The notes under the pieces: generated by a model | What the model saw: the letters and a program-made list of their open reading frames with translations, nothing else | Database searches by the model: none | Told to the model about the DNA's origin: nothing | Program-made: the position numbers and the translations under genes | Shown here: piece by piece, positions 37,459 through 50,177 of the stretch | Layout of the letters: the number at the start of each line of letters is the position of its first letter | Position numbering within the stretch: position 1 is the stretch's first letter | Origin: Enterobacter cloacae complex sp. ECNIH7 | GTDB taxonomy: Bacteria > Pseudomonadota > Gammaproteobacteria > Enterobacterales > Enterobacteriaceae | Length of the DNA stretch: 64,000 nucleotides | Direction: 5' to 3' | Assembly (NCBI RefSeq): GCF_002208095.1 | Contig: NZ_CP017990.1 | Span: forward strand, 868,001 to 932,000

Positions 37459-38859
37459 ATGAAATCAGATTCTCCGTCTTTTGAAGAACAACAGTTTACG
37501 CGCGCCCAGCACCGAATCAGCATTCGGCGGCTGCTCAATCGCGATAAAACGCCGCTGGCGATCCTGCTGGCCGCTGCCGTGGTGGGTACTCTCGCGGGCC
37601 TGGTTGGCGTGGCGTTTGAAAAAGCGGTTAATGCCGTACTCAACTGGCGAGTGGGCACCGTGGCCGGTTTCGCCGACAGCGAATGGCTGGTCTGGGTGTG
37701 GGCATTCGGGCTGTCCGCGCTGTTTGCCATGGTGGGGTATTTTCTGGTGCGTAAATTCGCGCCGGAGGCGGGGGGATCGGGCATCCCGGAAATTGAGGGC
37801 GCGCTCGAGGAGCTGCGTCCGGTGCGCTGGTGGCGGGTGATTCCGGTTAAGTTCATCGGCGGCATGGGGACTCTGGGCGCGGGAATGGTGCTTGGACGGG
37901 AAGGACCCACGGTACAGCTGGGGGGGAACGTCGGCCGCATGGTGGGCGATCTGTTTCGGATGCGAAGCGCCGAAGCGCGCCATACGCTGCTGGCAACCGG
38001 CGCGGCGGCGGGGCTTTCCGCCGCGTTTAATGCGCCGCTGGCGGGCATTTTGTTCATTATCGAAGAGATGCGCGCGCAGTTCCGCTACAACCTGATCTCA
38101 ATTAAAGCGGTGTTTACCGGCGTCATTATGTCGAGCATCGTGTTTCGCATCTTTAATGGCGAGGGCGCGGTCATTGAGGTGGGTAAACTCACCAACGCGC
38201 CGGTCAATACCCTGTGGCTTTACCTGATCCTCGGCATGATTTTTGGCGTGGTGGGGCCGCTGTTTAACACCTTTATCCTGCGCGCTCAGGATATGTTCCA
38301 GCGCATTCACGGCGGGAACACCACGAAATGGGTGCTGATGGGTGGTCTGCTGGGCGGCATGTGTGGCGTACTCGGGTTTATCGAGCCGAATGCCGCAGGC
38401 GGCGGGTTCGGACTTATTCCCATTGCGGCGGCGGGGAATTTCAGCGTGGGTCTGCTGCTGTTTATGTTTATCTCCCGGGTTATCACGACGGTACTGTGCT
38501 TCTCTTCCGGCGCGCCCGGGGGGATTTTTGCCCCGATGCTGGCGCTGGGTACGCTGCTCGGGACCGCATTTGGTATGGCGGCTGAAGTGGGCTTTCCCGC
38601 CTATCACCTTGAAGCCGGGACCTTTGCGGTGGCCGGAATGGGGGCGCTGCTGGCCGCGTCCCTGCGTGCTCCCTTGACCGGGATCGTGCTGGTGCTGGAG
38701 ATGACGGACAATTACCAGCTCATTTTGCCAATGATCATTACCTGTCTCGGCGCGACACTATTAGCCCAGTTCCTGGGTGGAAAACCGTTATACTCCACCA
38801 TCCTCGCGCGTACCCTGGCGAAACAAGAGGCTGAACGGGCCGCCACGCAGAATACTTGA
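37459..38859 (+). CDS. clcA: H+/Cl- exchange transporter ClcA
   Basis: ClcA exchanges two chloride for one proton across the inner membrane and helps extreme acid resistance in E. coli. The 466-residue protein shows the CLC selectivity motifs: GSGIPE with S107, GREGPTVQ with the gating glutamate E148, and the proton glutamate E203 in IIEEMR. There are about 18 helical segments. The ATG is preceded by AGGAC at short spacing. erpA follows on the same strand with its own predicted promoter. Confidence 0.97.
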   Translation: MKSDSPSFEEQQFTRAQHRISIRRLLNRDKTPLAILLAAAVVGTLAGLVGVAFEKAVNAVLNWRVGTVAGFADSEWLVWVWAFGLSALFAMVGYFLVRKFAPEAGGSGIPEIEGALEELRPVRWWRVIPVKFIGGMGTLGAGMVLGREGPTVQLGGNVGRMVGDLFRMRSAEARHTLLATGAAAGLSAAFNAPLAGILFIIEEMRAQFRYNLISIKAVFTGVIMSSIVFRIFNGEGAVIEVGKLTNAPVNTLWLYLILGMIFGVVGPLFNTFILRAQDMFQRIHGGNTTKWVLMGGLLGGMCGVLGFIEPNAAGGGFGLIPIAAAGNFSVGLLLFMFISRVITTVLCFSSGAPGGIFAPMLALGTLLGTAFGMAAEVGFPAYHLEAGTFAVAGMGALLAASLRAPLTGIVLVLEMTDNYQLILPMIITCLGATLLAQFLGGKPLYSTILARTLAKQEAERAATQNT

Positions 38860-38884
38860 ATGAATTACCAGGGTATTAGATAAT
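38856..38884 (+). promoter_or_regulatory. Predicted erpA promoter
   Basis: TTGAAT (38856-38861) and GATAAT (38879-38884) are 17 bp apart, overlapping the clcA stop codon. GATAATGA is also a Fur-type half site, but only 12 of 19 positions fit, so that is weak. Confidence 0.55.
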
Positions 38885-38894
38885 GACATAAAGA

Positions 38895-38915
38895 ATTGGG
38901 TGAATTTTGCCCAAT
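38895..38915. promoter_or_regulatory. Dyad at the predicted start of erpA transcription
   Basis: ATTGGG and CCCAAT face each other across nine bases. The dyad begins about four bases after the predicted start site. It could be a repressor operator or a small leader hairpin. It does not fit the IscR type 2 pattern, which has CC on the left and GG on the right. Confidence 0.45.
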
Positions 38916-38938
38916 AGCAGTATTCATGGGAGCATAAG

Positions 38939-39286
38939 ATGAGTGATGACGTAGTAGCTGTACCGCTCGAATTTACCGAAGCAGCAGCCAACAAAGTGAA
39001 AGTCCTGATTGCCGACGAAGACAATCCGGATCTGAAACTGCGTGTCTATATTACCGGTGGCGGCTGCAGCGGCTTCCAGTATGGTTTTACCTTTGACGAT
39101 CAGGTTAACGATGGCGATATGACTATCGAGAAACAGGGCGTCGCGCTGGTGGTTGACCCGATGAGCCTGCAATATCTGGTGGGTGGTTCGGTGGATTACA
39201 CCGAGGGTCTGGAAGGTTCGCGCTTTGTGGTCACTAACCCGAATGCGACAAGCACCTGCGGGTGTGGATCTTCGTTCAGCATCTAA
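38939..39286 (+). CDS. erpA: Iron-sulfur cluster insertion protein ErpA (A-type carrier)
   Basis: ErpA delivers Fe-S clusters to target proteins such as the isoprenoid enzymes IspG and IspH, and is essential for respiration in E. coli. It has 115 residues, with the three conserved cysteines of A-type carriers: C43 (GGGCSGFQY), C107 and C109 (CGCGSSF). The ATG follows GGGAGC. It is one residue longer than E. coli ErpA. Confidence 0.97.
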   Translation: MSDDVVAVPLEFTEAAANKVKVLIADEDNPDLKLRVYITGGGCSGFQYGFTFDDQVNDGDMTIEKQGVALVVDPMSLQYLVGGSVDYTEGLEGSRFVVTNPNATSTCGCGSSFSI

Positions 39287-39290
39287 GAGA

Positions 39291-39338
39291 GTGCGGGCTG
39301 ATGCCGTTACTCCGTCCCTTTCTCACAGGGATAGGGCG
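39291..39338. repeat. boxC-like palindromic repeat, copy 6 (degenerate)
   Basis: GTGCGGGCTGATGCCGTTAC, then CCCTTTCTC and AGGGATAGGG. It is the most diverged copy but keeps the order and position between convergent erpA and yadS. Confidence 0.65.
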
Positions 39339-39347
39339 TAAATACTC

Positions 39348-39381
39348 AAAACGGTAACCTTGCGGTTACCGTTTTGCTTTT
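39348..39381. terminator. Bidirectional terminator between erpA and yadS
   Basis: AAAACGGTAACC pairs with GGTTACCGTTTT around TTGC, followed by GCTTTT. The stem has compensating changes (GGTAACC in place of GGCAA.C) compared with the related hairpins, which supports selection for pairing. Confidence 0.9.
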
Positions 39382-40003
39382 ACCTGCCATTATCATCCAG
39401 CGCAAACGTCGGCAGCTTCAGGTGCCAGCGTATCGCCGCTAAGCGTATCACCAGCGTCACGACCATCCCCAGCATCGCGGCATTTTCCAGCGGGAGGGCA
39501 AAGGTGTAGTACGTGGTAGCGTGAACAATCCCGCCCACAATGCAGGCCGTCGCGTAAATTTCAGTACGCAGGATCATCGGCACTTCACGCGCCAGAATGT
39601 CGCGAATGATCCCACCGCCCACGCCGGTTAATACGCCCATGCAGATCGCCACCATCGGACCGGTACCCGCATTAAACGCCTTGTTGACGCCAATACCGAC
39701 AAACACGGCCAGACCCACGGCATCCAGTACCGGCAATATCCACTTGGGTAAGCGGCGGGGCTGGCGAACCAGCACAATGGTTAACAGGCAGGTGACCATC
39801 GCGACCACCAGATCGGTAGGATCTTTCACCCAAAACACCGGGCCATTTGCCAGCGCCATATCGCGGATAGTCCCGCCGCCGACGGCGGTCACGACGCCCA
39901 GCACCAGCACGCCAAACGGATCCATGCGTAGTTTTCCAGCGAGCAGAACGCCGGAGATAGCAAAAACGGCTGTGCCAAGAATATCCAGCCAATAAACGAG
40001 CAT
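39380..40003 (-). CDS. yadS: YadS, TRIC/UPF0126 family membrane protein
   Basis: This 207-residue inner-membrane protein has six or seven hydrophobic segments and two repeats of the family motif: AVGGGTIRDMAL and GVGGGIIRDILA. The family is related to trimeric intracellular cation channels; some members have been linked to glycine transport, but the role of YadS is not established. The ATG follows GAGGATTT. It is downstream of btuF on the same strand (27-bp gap) and may be cotranscribed with mtn-btuF. Confidence 0.93.
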   Translation of the reverse strand: MLVYWLDILGTAVFAISGVLLAGKLRMDPFGVLVLGVVTAVGGGTIRDMALANGPVFWVKDPTDLVVAMVTCLLTIVLVRQPRRLPKWILPVLDAVGLAVFVGIGVNKAFNAGTGPMVAICMGVLTGVGGGIIRDILAREVPMILRTEIYATACIVGGIVHATTYYTFALPLENAAMLGMVVTLVIRLAAIRWHLKLPTFALDDNGR

Positions 40004-40030
40004 CGTTAAATCCTCGAAAAGGGTCTTATG

Positions 40031-40831
40031 TTAGTGACTCTCTGCCAGCGCGGCACAGAGCTGTTTTGCGGCGAGGATAATACGCGGGCTGGCGCGTTCA
40101 AACCAGTCGCTGTTGAGCGGGATCACCGGAATTTTTAGCTGCCTTTGCCAGAATTGTTCAATTTTAGGAATCTCGCTCGCATTTCCGACCACGACGATGG
40201 CCTGCGGCTGGCGCGCCAGGACCTGCTCGCGGCTCACCTGCGGCCAGGGTACCCGGCTGGCAGCAAAGATGTTTTCACCGCCGCAGACTTCCAGCACCTG
40301 GTTCTGAATCGACCCTTTTCCGGTGGTAAACAGCGGCTGGCTGCCAAACTGCAGGAAGATGCGCTTTTTAACAGGGGTATCGTATCGGGATTTCAGCGCG
40401 GCATAATCGCTCAGCATCTGTTTCGCCGCAGCCTCGGCTTTTTTGGGCGTAGGGCTATAGGGGGCCAGGGCGCGTAGCGCCTGAGCGACCTGCTCAATGC
40501 TGACGGCATCAATCCACATGACCTTTATGCCAAGCGAGGTGAGCTGGTTGACCTGCCGCTCGGCGTTGCCGCCGCGCCAGGCCAGCACGAGATCCGGTTT
40601 AAGCGCCACGATGCGCTCAAGGTTCATCCCCTGCCAGGTTGCCACCTGTTCAATACCCGCGGCCTGCGGTGGGTAATCCGAAAAGCTACTCACGCCAACG
40701 GGCGTGATCCCGGCGGCAAACGCCAGTTCAGTATTTGCGGGAGAGAGGGTAATCACGCGCGGTAACGCATAGAGCCACAGCGGTACGAGAAGAAGCAGGG
40801 CGGCCAGCGCCCTGACGGTATGTTTAGCCAC
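40031..40831 (-). CDS. btuF: Vitamin B12-binding periplasmic protein
   Basis: BtuF binds cobalamin in the periplasm for the BtuCD transporter, which is encoded elsewhere. The 266-residue precursor starts at GTG (40829-40831), as in E. coli, and has a signal peptide cut near LYA. The class III fold is seen in [17 protein letters not shown] and [11 protein letters not shown], and the W-rich ligand loop [10 protein letters not shown] is present. It overlaps mtn by eight bases, so translation is coupled. Confidence 0.96.
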   Translation of the reverse strand: MAKHTVRALAALLLLVPLWLYALPRVITLSPANTELAFAAGITPVGVSSFSDYPPQAAGIEQVATWQGMNLERIVALKPDLVLAWRGGNAERQVNQLTSLGIKVMWIDAVSIEQVAQALRALAPYSPTPKKAEAAAKQMLSDYAALKSRYDTPVKKRIFLQFGSQPLFTTGKGSIQNQVLEVCGGENIFAASRVPWPQVSREQVLARQPQAIVVVGNASEIPKIEQFWQRQLKIPVIPLNSDWFERASPRIILAAKQLCAALAESH

Positions 40832-41522
40832 GAGCCAGATTCTGCACCAGGCGCTCCACCATCACGGTGGACTGTTTTGCCGCAACGGTCAGGAACTCGT
40901 CGAAGCTGATGTGGGACTGCTGGTCTGCCACGTCAGAGATGGCGCGAACCACCACGAAGGGTACGCTGAAGTTATGGCAGACATGAGCGATCGCGGTCGC
41001 TTCCATCTCAACGGCAACCGCCTGAGGGAAGTTATGACGGATTTTCGCCAGCCCAACGGAGCCGTTGATGAAGGCATCACCGCTGACAATCAGACCGCGT
41101 ACCGCGTTGAGGTTGAGTTCTGCGATGCAGGTCTCTGCCGCCGCAATCAGCTTGTCGTCAGCTTTAAAACCAGCAGGGCAGCCCGGGAGCTGTCCGTACT
41201 CGTAACCGAACGCGGTGACGTCGGCATCGTGGTAACGCGCTTCGTCGGAGACAACGATATCGCCCACTTTCAGCGTCGGCGCCAGGCCGCCCGCAGAGCC
41301 GGTATTCACGATCACGTCCGGCTTGCAGCGCTCAAGCAGCAGGGTTGCACCCAGCGCAGCAGCCACTTTACCGATGCCTGATTTCAGCAGAGCCACGTCA
41401 ACACCGTTCAGCTGGCCGGTGTAGATCTCACAACCTCCCAGAGAGAGGGTCTGACGGTTCTCAATTTTGTCACGCAGCAGCGTAACTTCTTCTTCCATTG
41501 CACCAATAATGCCGATTTTCAT
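40824..41522 (-). CDS. mtn: MTA/SAH nucleosidase
   Basis: Mtn cleaves methylthioadenosine (from spermidine synthesis), S-adenosylhomocysteine and 5-deoxyadenosine, and feeds the methionine cycle and AI-2 production. The 232 residues equal E. coli. The catalytic E12 (AMEEEV), the substrate region [10 protein letters not shown] and the aspartate in ISDVAD are intact. It is first of mtn-btuF(-yadS). The coupling to btuF is known in enterobacteria; cobalamin use in methionine synthesis is a possible link. Confidence 0.98.
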   Translation of the reverse strand: MKIGIIGAMEEEVTLLRDKIENRQTLSLGGCEIYTGQLNGVDVALLKSGIGKVAAALGATLLLERCKPDVIVNTGSAGGLAPTLKVGDIVVSDEARYHDADVTAFGYEYGQLPGCPAGFKADDKLIAAAETCIAELNLNAVRGLIVSGDAFINGSVGLAKIRHNFPQAVAVEMEATAIAHVCHNFSVPFVVVRAISDVADQQSHISFDEFLTVAAKQSTVMVERLVQNLARG

Positions 41523-41604
41523 AGATTTACTCGCGATGTGCCTTGTTAAGATGCATAGTCTATCATGCGGTTAAGGGGAAACGCATTCTCACGCGGGGGA
41601 GCAC

Positions 41605-43119
41605 ATGTCACCAATCGATTTTCGTACCAAAATTAACTGGCACCGACGTTTCCGTTCGCCGCAGGGCGACAAGAGCGAACATGAGATCCTGCGTATCTTC
41701 GAGAGCGATCGCGGGCGGATCGTTAACTCGCCTGCTATCCGCCGTCTGCAGCAAAAAACTCAGGTGTTCCCGCTGGAGCGTAACGCCGCGGTGCGCACGC
41801 GCTTAACCCACTCGATGGAAGTGCAGCAGGTAGGGCGCTACATTGCCAAAGAGATTTTGAGCCGTCTCAAAGAGCAGCGTTTACTGGAAGCCTATGGTCT
41901 GGACGAGCTGACGGGGCCCTTCGAGAGCATCGTTGAGATGGCCTGCCTGATGCATGACATCGGTAACCCGCCTTTCGGCCACTTTGGTGAGGCGGCGATC
42001 AATGACTGGTTTAAGCAGCGGCTTTATCCTTCGGATGCGGTAAGCCAGCCCCTCAGCGATGACCGCTGCATCGTACGCGATTTACGCCTGCGTGAAGGTG
42101 AAGAGCGGCTGAACGATCTGCGCCGCAAAGTGCGCCAGGATTTGTGTCACTTCGAGGGCAACGCGCAGGGGATCCGGCTGGTTCATTCCCTGATGCGCAT
42201 GAACCTGACCTGGGCACAGGTCGGCTGCATTCTGAAATATACGCGCCCCGCGTGGTGGATGGGGGATACGCCCGCGTCCCACAGCTATTTAATGAAAAAA
42301 CCGGGCTATTACCTTTCCGAAGAGGCCTATATTGAACGGTTACGTAAAGAACTTTCATTGACGCCAAACGGCCGCTTTCCATTGACCTGGATTATGGAAG
42401 CCGCGGATGATATTTCCTATTGCGTGGCCGATCTGGAAGATGCCGTGGAGAAAAGAATCTTCAGCGTCGAGGAGCTTTATCAGCATCTTTATACGGCCTG
42501 GGGCACCCATGAAAAAGGTTCGCTGTTTGCGCAGGTTGTCGAAAATGCCTGGGAAAAATCGCGCTCAAATACATTAAGCCGCAGTACGGAAGACCAGTTC
42601 TTTATGTATTTGCGGGTCAATACATTAAATAAACTGGTGCCGTATGCGGCGTCGCGTTTTATTGATAATTTGCCGCTCATTTTCAGCGGGGAATTCAACC
42701 ACGCGCTGCTGGAAGATGACAGCAGTTTCAGTCAACTCCTTGAGCTTTATAAACATGTGGCGATGCGACATGTATTCAGCCATCCGGATGTCGAGCAGCT
42801 GGAGCTGCAGGGCTATCGGGTAATCAGTGGGTTACTGGAAATTTATTCCCCGTTGCTTCAGCTGTCGGTCGATGAATTCAGCGAACTGGTGGAACACGAG
42901 CGCGTGCGCAGAATACCCATCGAATCGCGGCTTTATCAGAAACTTTCTACCCGGCATCGTCTGGCGTATGTCGAAGCGATTGGCAAGCTGGAACGCAACT
43001 CTCCCGAATGGCCGGTGATGGAATATTATTATCGCTGCCGTCTTATCCAGGACTATATCAGCGGCATGACGGATTTGTATGCCTGGGATGAATACCGCAA
43101 GCTGATGGCGGTGGAATAA
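41605..43119 (+). CDS. dgt: dGTP triphosphohydrolase
   Basis: Dgt splits dGTP to deoxyguanosine and triphosphate. The 504-residue protein has the HD-domain metal ligands H69 and H117-D118 ([15 protein letters not shown]), and the later aspartate in [15 protein letters not shown]. The ATG follows GGGGGAGC. It is one residue shorter than E. coli Dgt. It is a single gene, with the degP sigma-E promoter just downstream. Confidence 0.97.
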   Translation: MSPIDFRTKINWHRRFRSPQGDKSEHEILRIFESDRGRIVNSPAIRRLQQKTQVFPLERNAAVRTRLTHSMEVQQVGRYIAKEILSRLKEQRLLEAYGLDELTGPFESIVEMACLMHDIGNPPFGHFGEAAINDWFKQRLYPSDAVSQPLSDDRCIVRDLRLREGEERLNDLRRKVRQDLCHFEGNAQGIRLVHSLMRMNLTWAQVGCILKYTRPAWWMGDTPASHSYLMKKPGYYLSEEAYIERLRKELSLTPNGRFPLTWIMEAADDISYCVADLEDAVEKRIFSVEELYQHLYTAWGTHEKGSLFAQVVENAWEKSRSNTLSRSTEDQFFMYLRVNTLNKLVPYAASRFIDNLPLIFSGEFNHALLEDDSSFSQLLELYKHVAMRHVFSHPDVEQLELQGYRVISGLLEIYSPLLQLSVDEFSELVEHERVRRIPIESRLYQKLSTRHRLAYVEAIGKLERNSPEWPVMEYYYRCRLIQDYISGMTDLYAWDEYRKLMAVE

Positions 43120-43177
43120 TTCCGGAGTTTTGTAAAGACGGCCAATAAATTTTTACCTTTTCCATAAACTTATCGCC

Positions 43178-43205
43178 GGAACTAAGCGGTATAAAACGAA
43201 TCTGA
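43178..43205 (+). promoter_or_regulatory. Sigma-E promoter of degP
   Basis: GGAACT (43178-43183) and TCTGA (43201-43205) are 17 bp apart and match the extracytoplasmic stress promoter of E. coli degP, including the following ACACAGCAATTTTGCG. A GTAAA (43132-43136) upstream could be half of a CpxR site; this is less sure. Confidence 0.88.
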
Positions 43206-43250
43206 GTTACACAGCAATTTTGCGTTACCTGTAAATCGAGATTGAGAAAC

Positions 43251-44687
43251 ATGAAAAAAACCACATTAGCAATGAGTGCACTGGCTCTGAGTTTAGGTTT
43301 AGCGCTGTCTCCTCTGACTGCTACTGCAGCCGAGACCGCGTCGTCGGCAGCAACCTCGCAGCAGATGCCAAGCCTGGCACCGATGCTCGAAAAAGTGATG
43401 CCATCGGTGGTGAGTATTAACGTTGAGGGCAGCACGACCGTCAATACGCCGCGTATGCCGCGTAACTTCCAGCAGTTCTTCGGCGACAACTCGCCGTTCT
43501 GCCAGGACGGTTCGCCATTCCAGAGCTCTCCGTTCTGTCAGGGCGGCGGTGCCGGGGATGACAGCCAGGGCGGCGGCCAGCAGCAGAAATTCATGGCGCT
43601 TGGCTCGGGGGTAATTATTGATGCGGCGAAAGGCTACGTCGTCACTAACAACCACGTTGTCGATAACGCGAACAGCATTAAGGTTCAGCTGAGCGATGGC
43701 CGCAAGTTTGACGCCAAAGTGGTGGGTAAAGACCCGCGCTCCGACATTGCGCTGATCCAGATTCAGGATCCGAAAAACCTGACGGCGATTAAAATTGCCG
43801 ACTCTGACGCGCTGCGCGTGGGCGACTATACCGTGGCGATCGGTAACCCGTTCGGCCTGGGTGAAACCGTGACATCCGGTATCGTCTCTGCGCTGGGTCG
43901 TAGCGGCCTCAACGCGGAAAACTATGAAAACTTCATCCAGACGGATGCGGCGATCAACCGCGGTAACTCCGGCGGTGCGCTGGTGAACCTGAACGGTGAG
44001 CTGATCGGTATCAACACCGCTATCCTGGCACCGGACGGTGGCAACATCGGTATCGGTTTTGCTATCCCAAGTAACATGGTGAAAAACCTGACCTCGCAGA
44101 TGGTGCAGTATGGTCAGGTGAAACGCGGTGAGCTGGGTATCCTCGGTACGGAGCTGAACTCCGAACTGGCTAAGGCGATGAAAGTTGAAGCTCAGCGCGG
44201 GGCATTCGTCAGCCAGGTGATGCCGAATTCCTCCGCGGCGAAAGCGGGCATTAAAGCGGGGGATGTGATCACCTCCCTGAACGGTAAGCCGATCAGCAGC
44301 TTTGCCGCCCTGCGTGCCGAAGTAGGCTCAATGCCGATTGGCAGTAAAGTGACCCTCGGCCTGCTGCGCGACGGTAAGCCGGTTAACGTGAGCCTGGAGC
44401 TGCAGCAGAGCAGCCAGAATCAGGTGGATTCCAGCACCATCTTCAGCGGGATTGAAGGTGCTGAGATGAGCAACAAAGGCGCAGACAAAGGCGTGGTGGT
44501 GAACAACGTGAAAGCGAATTCACCGGCAGCCCGTATCGGCCTGAAAAAAGGCGATGTGATCATGGGCGCTAACCAGCAGCCGGTGAAAAACATCGCTGAA
44601 CTGCGCAAAATTCTTGAGAGCAAGCCTTCCGTACTGGCGCTGAATATTCAGCGTGGTGATACCTCTCTTTATCTGCTGATGCAGTAA
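43251..44687 (+). CDS. degP: Periplasmic serine protease/chaperone DegP (Do)
   Basis: DegP degrades or refolds misfolded envelope proteins. The 478-residue precursor has a signal peptide cut after ATA, the LA loop with cysteines C84 and C96, the catalytic triad H135 (NNHVVDN), D165 and S240 (GNSGG), and two PDZ domains (KAGIKAGDVITSLNG and RIGLKKGDVIMGANQ). The ATG at 43251 fits the signal peptide. Sigma-E control places it with rseP, bamA and skp in the envelope stress response. Confidence 0.98.
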   Translation: MKKTTLAMSALALSLGLALSPLTATAAETASSAATSQQMPSLAPMLEKVMPSVVSINVEGSTTVNTPRMPRNFQQFFGDNSPFCQDGSPFQSSPFCQGGGAGDDSQGGGQQQKFMALGSGVIIDAAKGYVVTNNHVVDNANSIKVQLSDGRKFDAKVVGKDPRSDIALIQIQDPKNLTAIKIADSDALRVGDYTVAIGNPFGLGETVTSGIVSALGRSGLNAENYENFIQTDAAINRGNSGGALVNLNGELIGINTAILAPDGGNIGIGFAIPSNMVKNLTSQMVQYGQVKRGELGILGTELNSELAKAMKVEAQRGAFVSQVMPNSSAAKAGIKAGDVITSLNGKPISSFAALRAEVGSMPIGSKVTLGLLRDGKPVNVSLELQQSSQNQVDSSTIFSGIEGAEMSNKGADKGVVVNNVKANSPAARIGLKKGDVIMGANQQPVKNIAELRKILESKPSVLALNIQRGDTSLYLLMQ

Positions 44688-44694
44688 TTCTCTG

Positions 44695-44719
44695 AAGCCC
44701 CTGTTCGCAGGGGCTTTCT
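44695..44719 (+). terminator. degP intrinsic terminator
   Basis: AAGCCCCTG pairs with CAGGGGCTT around a TTCG tetraloop, followed by TTCT. Confidence 0.85.
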
Positions 44720-44833
44720 CGTTTCTGTGATTCTTGCCACAACTCCATACTTCTCCCTCTCTCTTTGTGCATTCGCACAATGCAGCCGTCGCTGAACTTT
44801 CCTATGCTTGAGCTCTGCTCACGGGAGGGTTAC

Positions 44834-45991
44834 ATGGCTGGCTGGCATCTTGATACAAAAATGGCGCAGGATATCGTGGCGCGCACCATGCGCATCATTG
44901 ATACCAATATCAACGTAATGGATGCCCGCGGGCGCATTATTGGCAGCGGCGATCGCGAGCGTATTGGGGAATTGCACGAAGGTGCGCTGCTGGTGCTTTC
45001 TCAGGGGCGGGTCGTGGATATCGACGATGCGGTAGCGAAACACCTGCACGGCGTACGTCAGGGCATCAATTTACCGCTGCGTCTTGAAGGCGAAATTGTG
45101 GGGGTAATCGGCCTCACCGGCGAACCCGAGTCACTGCGAAAATACGGTGAGCTGGTCTGTATGACGGCTGAGATGATGCTGGAGCAGTCGCGCCTGATGC
45201 ACCTGCTTGCCCAGGACAGCCGACTGCGTGAAGAGCTGGTGATGAACCTTATTCAGGCGGAAGAGCATACGCCTGCGCTCAGCGAATGGGCGCAGCGTCT
45301 GGGGATCGATCTCAACCAGCCGCGCGTGGTGGCGGTGATCGAGGTCGATAGCGGCCAGCTTGGCGTGGACAGCGCGATGGCCGAGCTGCAGCAGCTGCAA
45401 AATGCGCTGGCGACGCCGGAGCGCGATAACCTGGTGGCGATCGTTTCTCTGACGGAAATGGTGGTCCTCAAACCCGCGCTCAATGCGTTCGGCCGCTGGG
45501 ATGCCGACGATCATCGTCGTCGCGTGGAGCAGCTGATCTCCCGAATGGAGGAGAACGGCCAGCTGCGTTTTCGCGTTGCGCTGGGCAACTACTTTACCGG
45601 GCCGGGCAGTATCGCCCGCTCCTGGCGTACCGCGCGCACCACCATGATGGTGGGCAAGCAGCGGATGCCGGAGAGCCGCAGCTATTTCTATCAGGATCTG
45701 ATGCTGCCGGTGCTGCTCGACAGCCTGCGCGGGGGCTGGCAGGCCAATGAGCTGGCGCGGCCATTGGCACGTCTGAAAGCCATGGACAACAACGGCCTGC
45801 TGCGCCGGACGCTGCAGGCGTGGTTCCGCCATAACGTGCAGCCGCTGGCGACCTCAAAGGCGCTGTTTATTCACCGCAATACGCTTGAGTATCGGTTAAA
45901 CCGGATTTCAGAGCTGACGGGGCTGGATCTGGGAAACTTTGACGACAGGCTGCTGCTTTATGTGGCGCTTCAGCTGGACGAACAGAGATGA
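44834..45991 (+). CDS. cdaR: Sugar diacid utilisation regulator CdaR
   Basis: CdaR activates genes for D-glucarate, D-galactarate and glycerate use in E. coli. The 385 residues match from the ATG at 44834, which follows GGGAGGG. The N-terminal sugar-diacid-binding domain (IVARTMRIIDTNINVMDARG) is followed by a GGDEF-like middle region and a C-terminal PucR-type helix-turn-helix (TSKALFIHRNTLEYRLNRI). Its target operons (gar, gud) are not in the window, so it is an orphan regulator here. It is not linked to degP by function. Confidence 0.96.
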   Translation: MAGWHLDTKMAQDIVARTMRIIDTNINVMDARGRIIGSGDRERIGELHEGALLVLSQGRVVDIDDAVAKHLHGVRQGINLPLRLEGEIVGVIGLTGEPESLRKYGELVCMTAEMMLEQSRLMHLLAQDSRLREELVMNLIQAEEHTPALSEWAQRLGIDLNQPRVVAVIEVDSGQLGVDSAMAELQQLQNALATPERDNLVAIVSLTEMVVLKPALNAFGRWDADDHRRRVEQLISRMEENGQLRFRVALGNYFTGPGSIARSWRTARTTMMVGKQRMPESRSYFYQDLMLPVLLDSLRGGWQANELARPLARLKAMDNNGLLRRTLQAWFRHNVQPLATSKALFIHRNTLEYRLNRISELTGLDLGNFDDRLLLYVALQLDEQR

Positions 45992-45994
45992 CTG

Positions 45995-46041
45995 AGTGCG
46001 GTCTGGTGCACTTACCCCATCCCTCTCCAACGGGGAGAGGG
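45995..46041. repeat. boxC-like palindromic repeat, copy 7
   Basis: GTGCGGTCTGGTGCACTTAC, then CCCTCTCC and GGGGAGAGGG, joined by CAAACAC to the terminator at 46053. It lies between convergent cdaR and yaeH. Confidence 0.75.
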
Positions 46042-46052
46042 CGCAAACACTA

Positions 46053-46086
46053 AAAACGGCAATCAAGGATTGCCGTTTTGCTTTTA
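46053..46086. terminator. Bidirectional terminator between cdaR and yaeH
   Basis: AAAACGGCAATC pairs with GATTGCCGTTTT around AAG, with T-rich tails on both strands. It touches the yaeH stop codon, as the related hairpin at 10045 touches the gcd stop. Confidence 0.92.
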
Positions 46087-46470
46087 TTTCCGCGTTAATT
46101 TCTCAAGATCCGCTTCAATCTCGCTGATCTTATTTGTTACAACGCTTTCAAGGTGACGCAGGTCGTCAAGGATCTTACGCTTGAGATCGACTTCGGTGCG
46201 GTCGCGCTGGCAGATCTGATCGAGTTCATCGATCACATAGCGCAGGTTAGGGCTGATTTCCTGTACTTCTTTGTAGCCCTGTCCTACACCGTCAGCCACA
46301 ACGGTCTTACGCTGGCGTGGATATTTAAACTTCACGCTTTTGGCGAAAAACTCTCCTTTGTCCTTGTGAAAATAGATTTTCAGAATATCGTTATTGGCTT
46401 CCTGACGGAGGCTGTAACGATCAATTTCATCAGGATTGGTAATGCCCAGACTTTTCAGATTATCGTACAT
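46084..46470 (-). CDS. yaeH: YaeH, UPF0325 family protein
   Basis: This 128-residue basic cytoplasmic protein is almost the same as E. coli YaeH (UPF0325). Its function is unknown. No membrane or signal segment is present; the C-terminal third ([18 protein letters not shown]) looks like a coiled coil. The ATG follows AAGGG. In E. coli K-12 yaeI lies next; here only 111 bp separate it from the dapD terminator and stop. Confidence 0.92.
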   Translation of the reverse strand: MYDNLKSLGITNPDEIDRYSLRQEANNDILKIYFHKDKGEFFAKSVKFKYPRQRKTVVADGVGQGYKEVQEISPNLRYVIDELDQICQRDRTEVDLKRKILDDLRHLESVVTNKISEIEADLEKLTRK

Positions 46471-46542
46471 AGCGGTACCCTTGATCTCAACATAACCTTT
46501 GAATAATTAACGAAAAAATCTATTTTCGCCACCCTCAGATAT

Positions 46543-46571
46543 AAAAAAAGCGGGGTTGCCCCCGCTTTTTG
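46543..46571 (-). terminator. dapD intrinsic terminator
   Basis: A-rich GCGGGG and CCCCGC with T-rich ends form a strong stem around a short loop. It is 11 bp after the dapD stop on the minus strand. The A and T runs would also allow use in the other direction. Confidence 0.9.
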
Positions 46572-46581
46572 TTATACCCGA

Positions 46582-47406
46582 TTAATCGATGGTGCGCAGC
46601 AATTCGTTGATGCCCACTTTACCGCGCGTTTTCGCATCCACTTTCTTCACGATAACCGCACAGTACAGGCTGTATTTGCCATCTTTTGACGGCAGGTTGC
46701 CGGAAACCACCACGGAGCCCGCCGGAACGCGACCGTAGTGAACTTCGCCGGTTTCACGGTCGTAAATACGGGTGCTCTGACCGATGTAAACGCCCATGGA
46801 GATCACGGAGCCTTCTTCAACGATCACGCCTTCAACCACTTCAGAGCGCGCGCCGATGAAGCAGTTGTCTTCGATAATGGTCGGGTTAGCCTGCAGTGGC
46901 TCCAGAACACCACCGATGCCCACGCCGCCGGACAGGTGAACGTTTTTACCGATCTGCGCGCAGGAACCGACGGTCGCCCAGGTGTCGACCATGGTGCCTT
47001 CGTCAACGTAGGCACCGATATTCACGTAGGATGGCATCAGCACGGTGTTACGTGCGATGAACGCACCCTGGCGAACCGCCGCAGGCGGTACCACGCGGAA
47101 GCCTTCTTTCTGGAAACGCGCTTCGTCGTAGTCAGCGAATTTCATTGGCACTTTATCGAAGTAGCGGCTTTCAGCTCCGTCGATAACCTGGTTATCGTTG
47201 ATACGGAAAGAGAGCAGCACGGCTTTCTTCAGCCATTGATGAGTGACCCACTGACCGTCGATTTTTTCTGCCACGCGCAGCGCGCCGGAATCCAGAAGGG
47301 AAATCACCTGGTTTACCGCTTCACGGGTCACGGTATCCACATTTGCCGGGGTAATCTCGGCGCGACGCTCAAAAGCGGACTCAATAACGTTCTGTAACTG
47401 CTGCAT
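46582..47406 (-). CDS. dapD: Tetrahydrodipicolinate N-succinyltransferase
   Basis: DapD adds succinyl from succinyl-CoA to tetrahydrodipicolinate, a step towards diaminopimelate and lysine. The 274 residues equal E. coli. A helical N-terminal domain is followed by a left-handed beta-helix with hexapeptide repeats ([17 protein letters not shown], then [18 protein letters not shown]). It lies 32 bp after glnD, so the two are likely cotranscribed. Confidence 0.98.
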   Translation of the reverse strand: MQQLQNVIESAFERRAEITPANVDTVTREAVNQVISLLDSGALRVAEKIDGQWVTHQWLKKAVLLSFRINDNQVIDGAESRYFDKVPMKFADYDEARFQKEGFRVVPPAAVRQGAFIARNTVLMPSYVNIGAYVDEGTMVDTWATVGSCAQIGKNVHLSGGVGIGGVLEPLQANPTIIEDNCFIGARSEVVEGVIVEEGSVISMGVYIGQSTRIYDRETGEVHYGRVPAGSVVVSGNLPSKDGKYSLYCAVIVKKVDAKTRGKVGINELLRTID

Positions 47407-47438
47407 TGTTTACTCTTTCCATTTCACTAAAAAACATA

Positions 47439-50176
<2,738 letters not shown>

Positions 50177-50177
50177 A

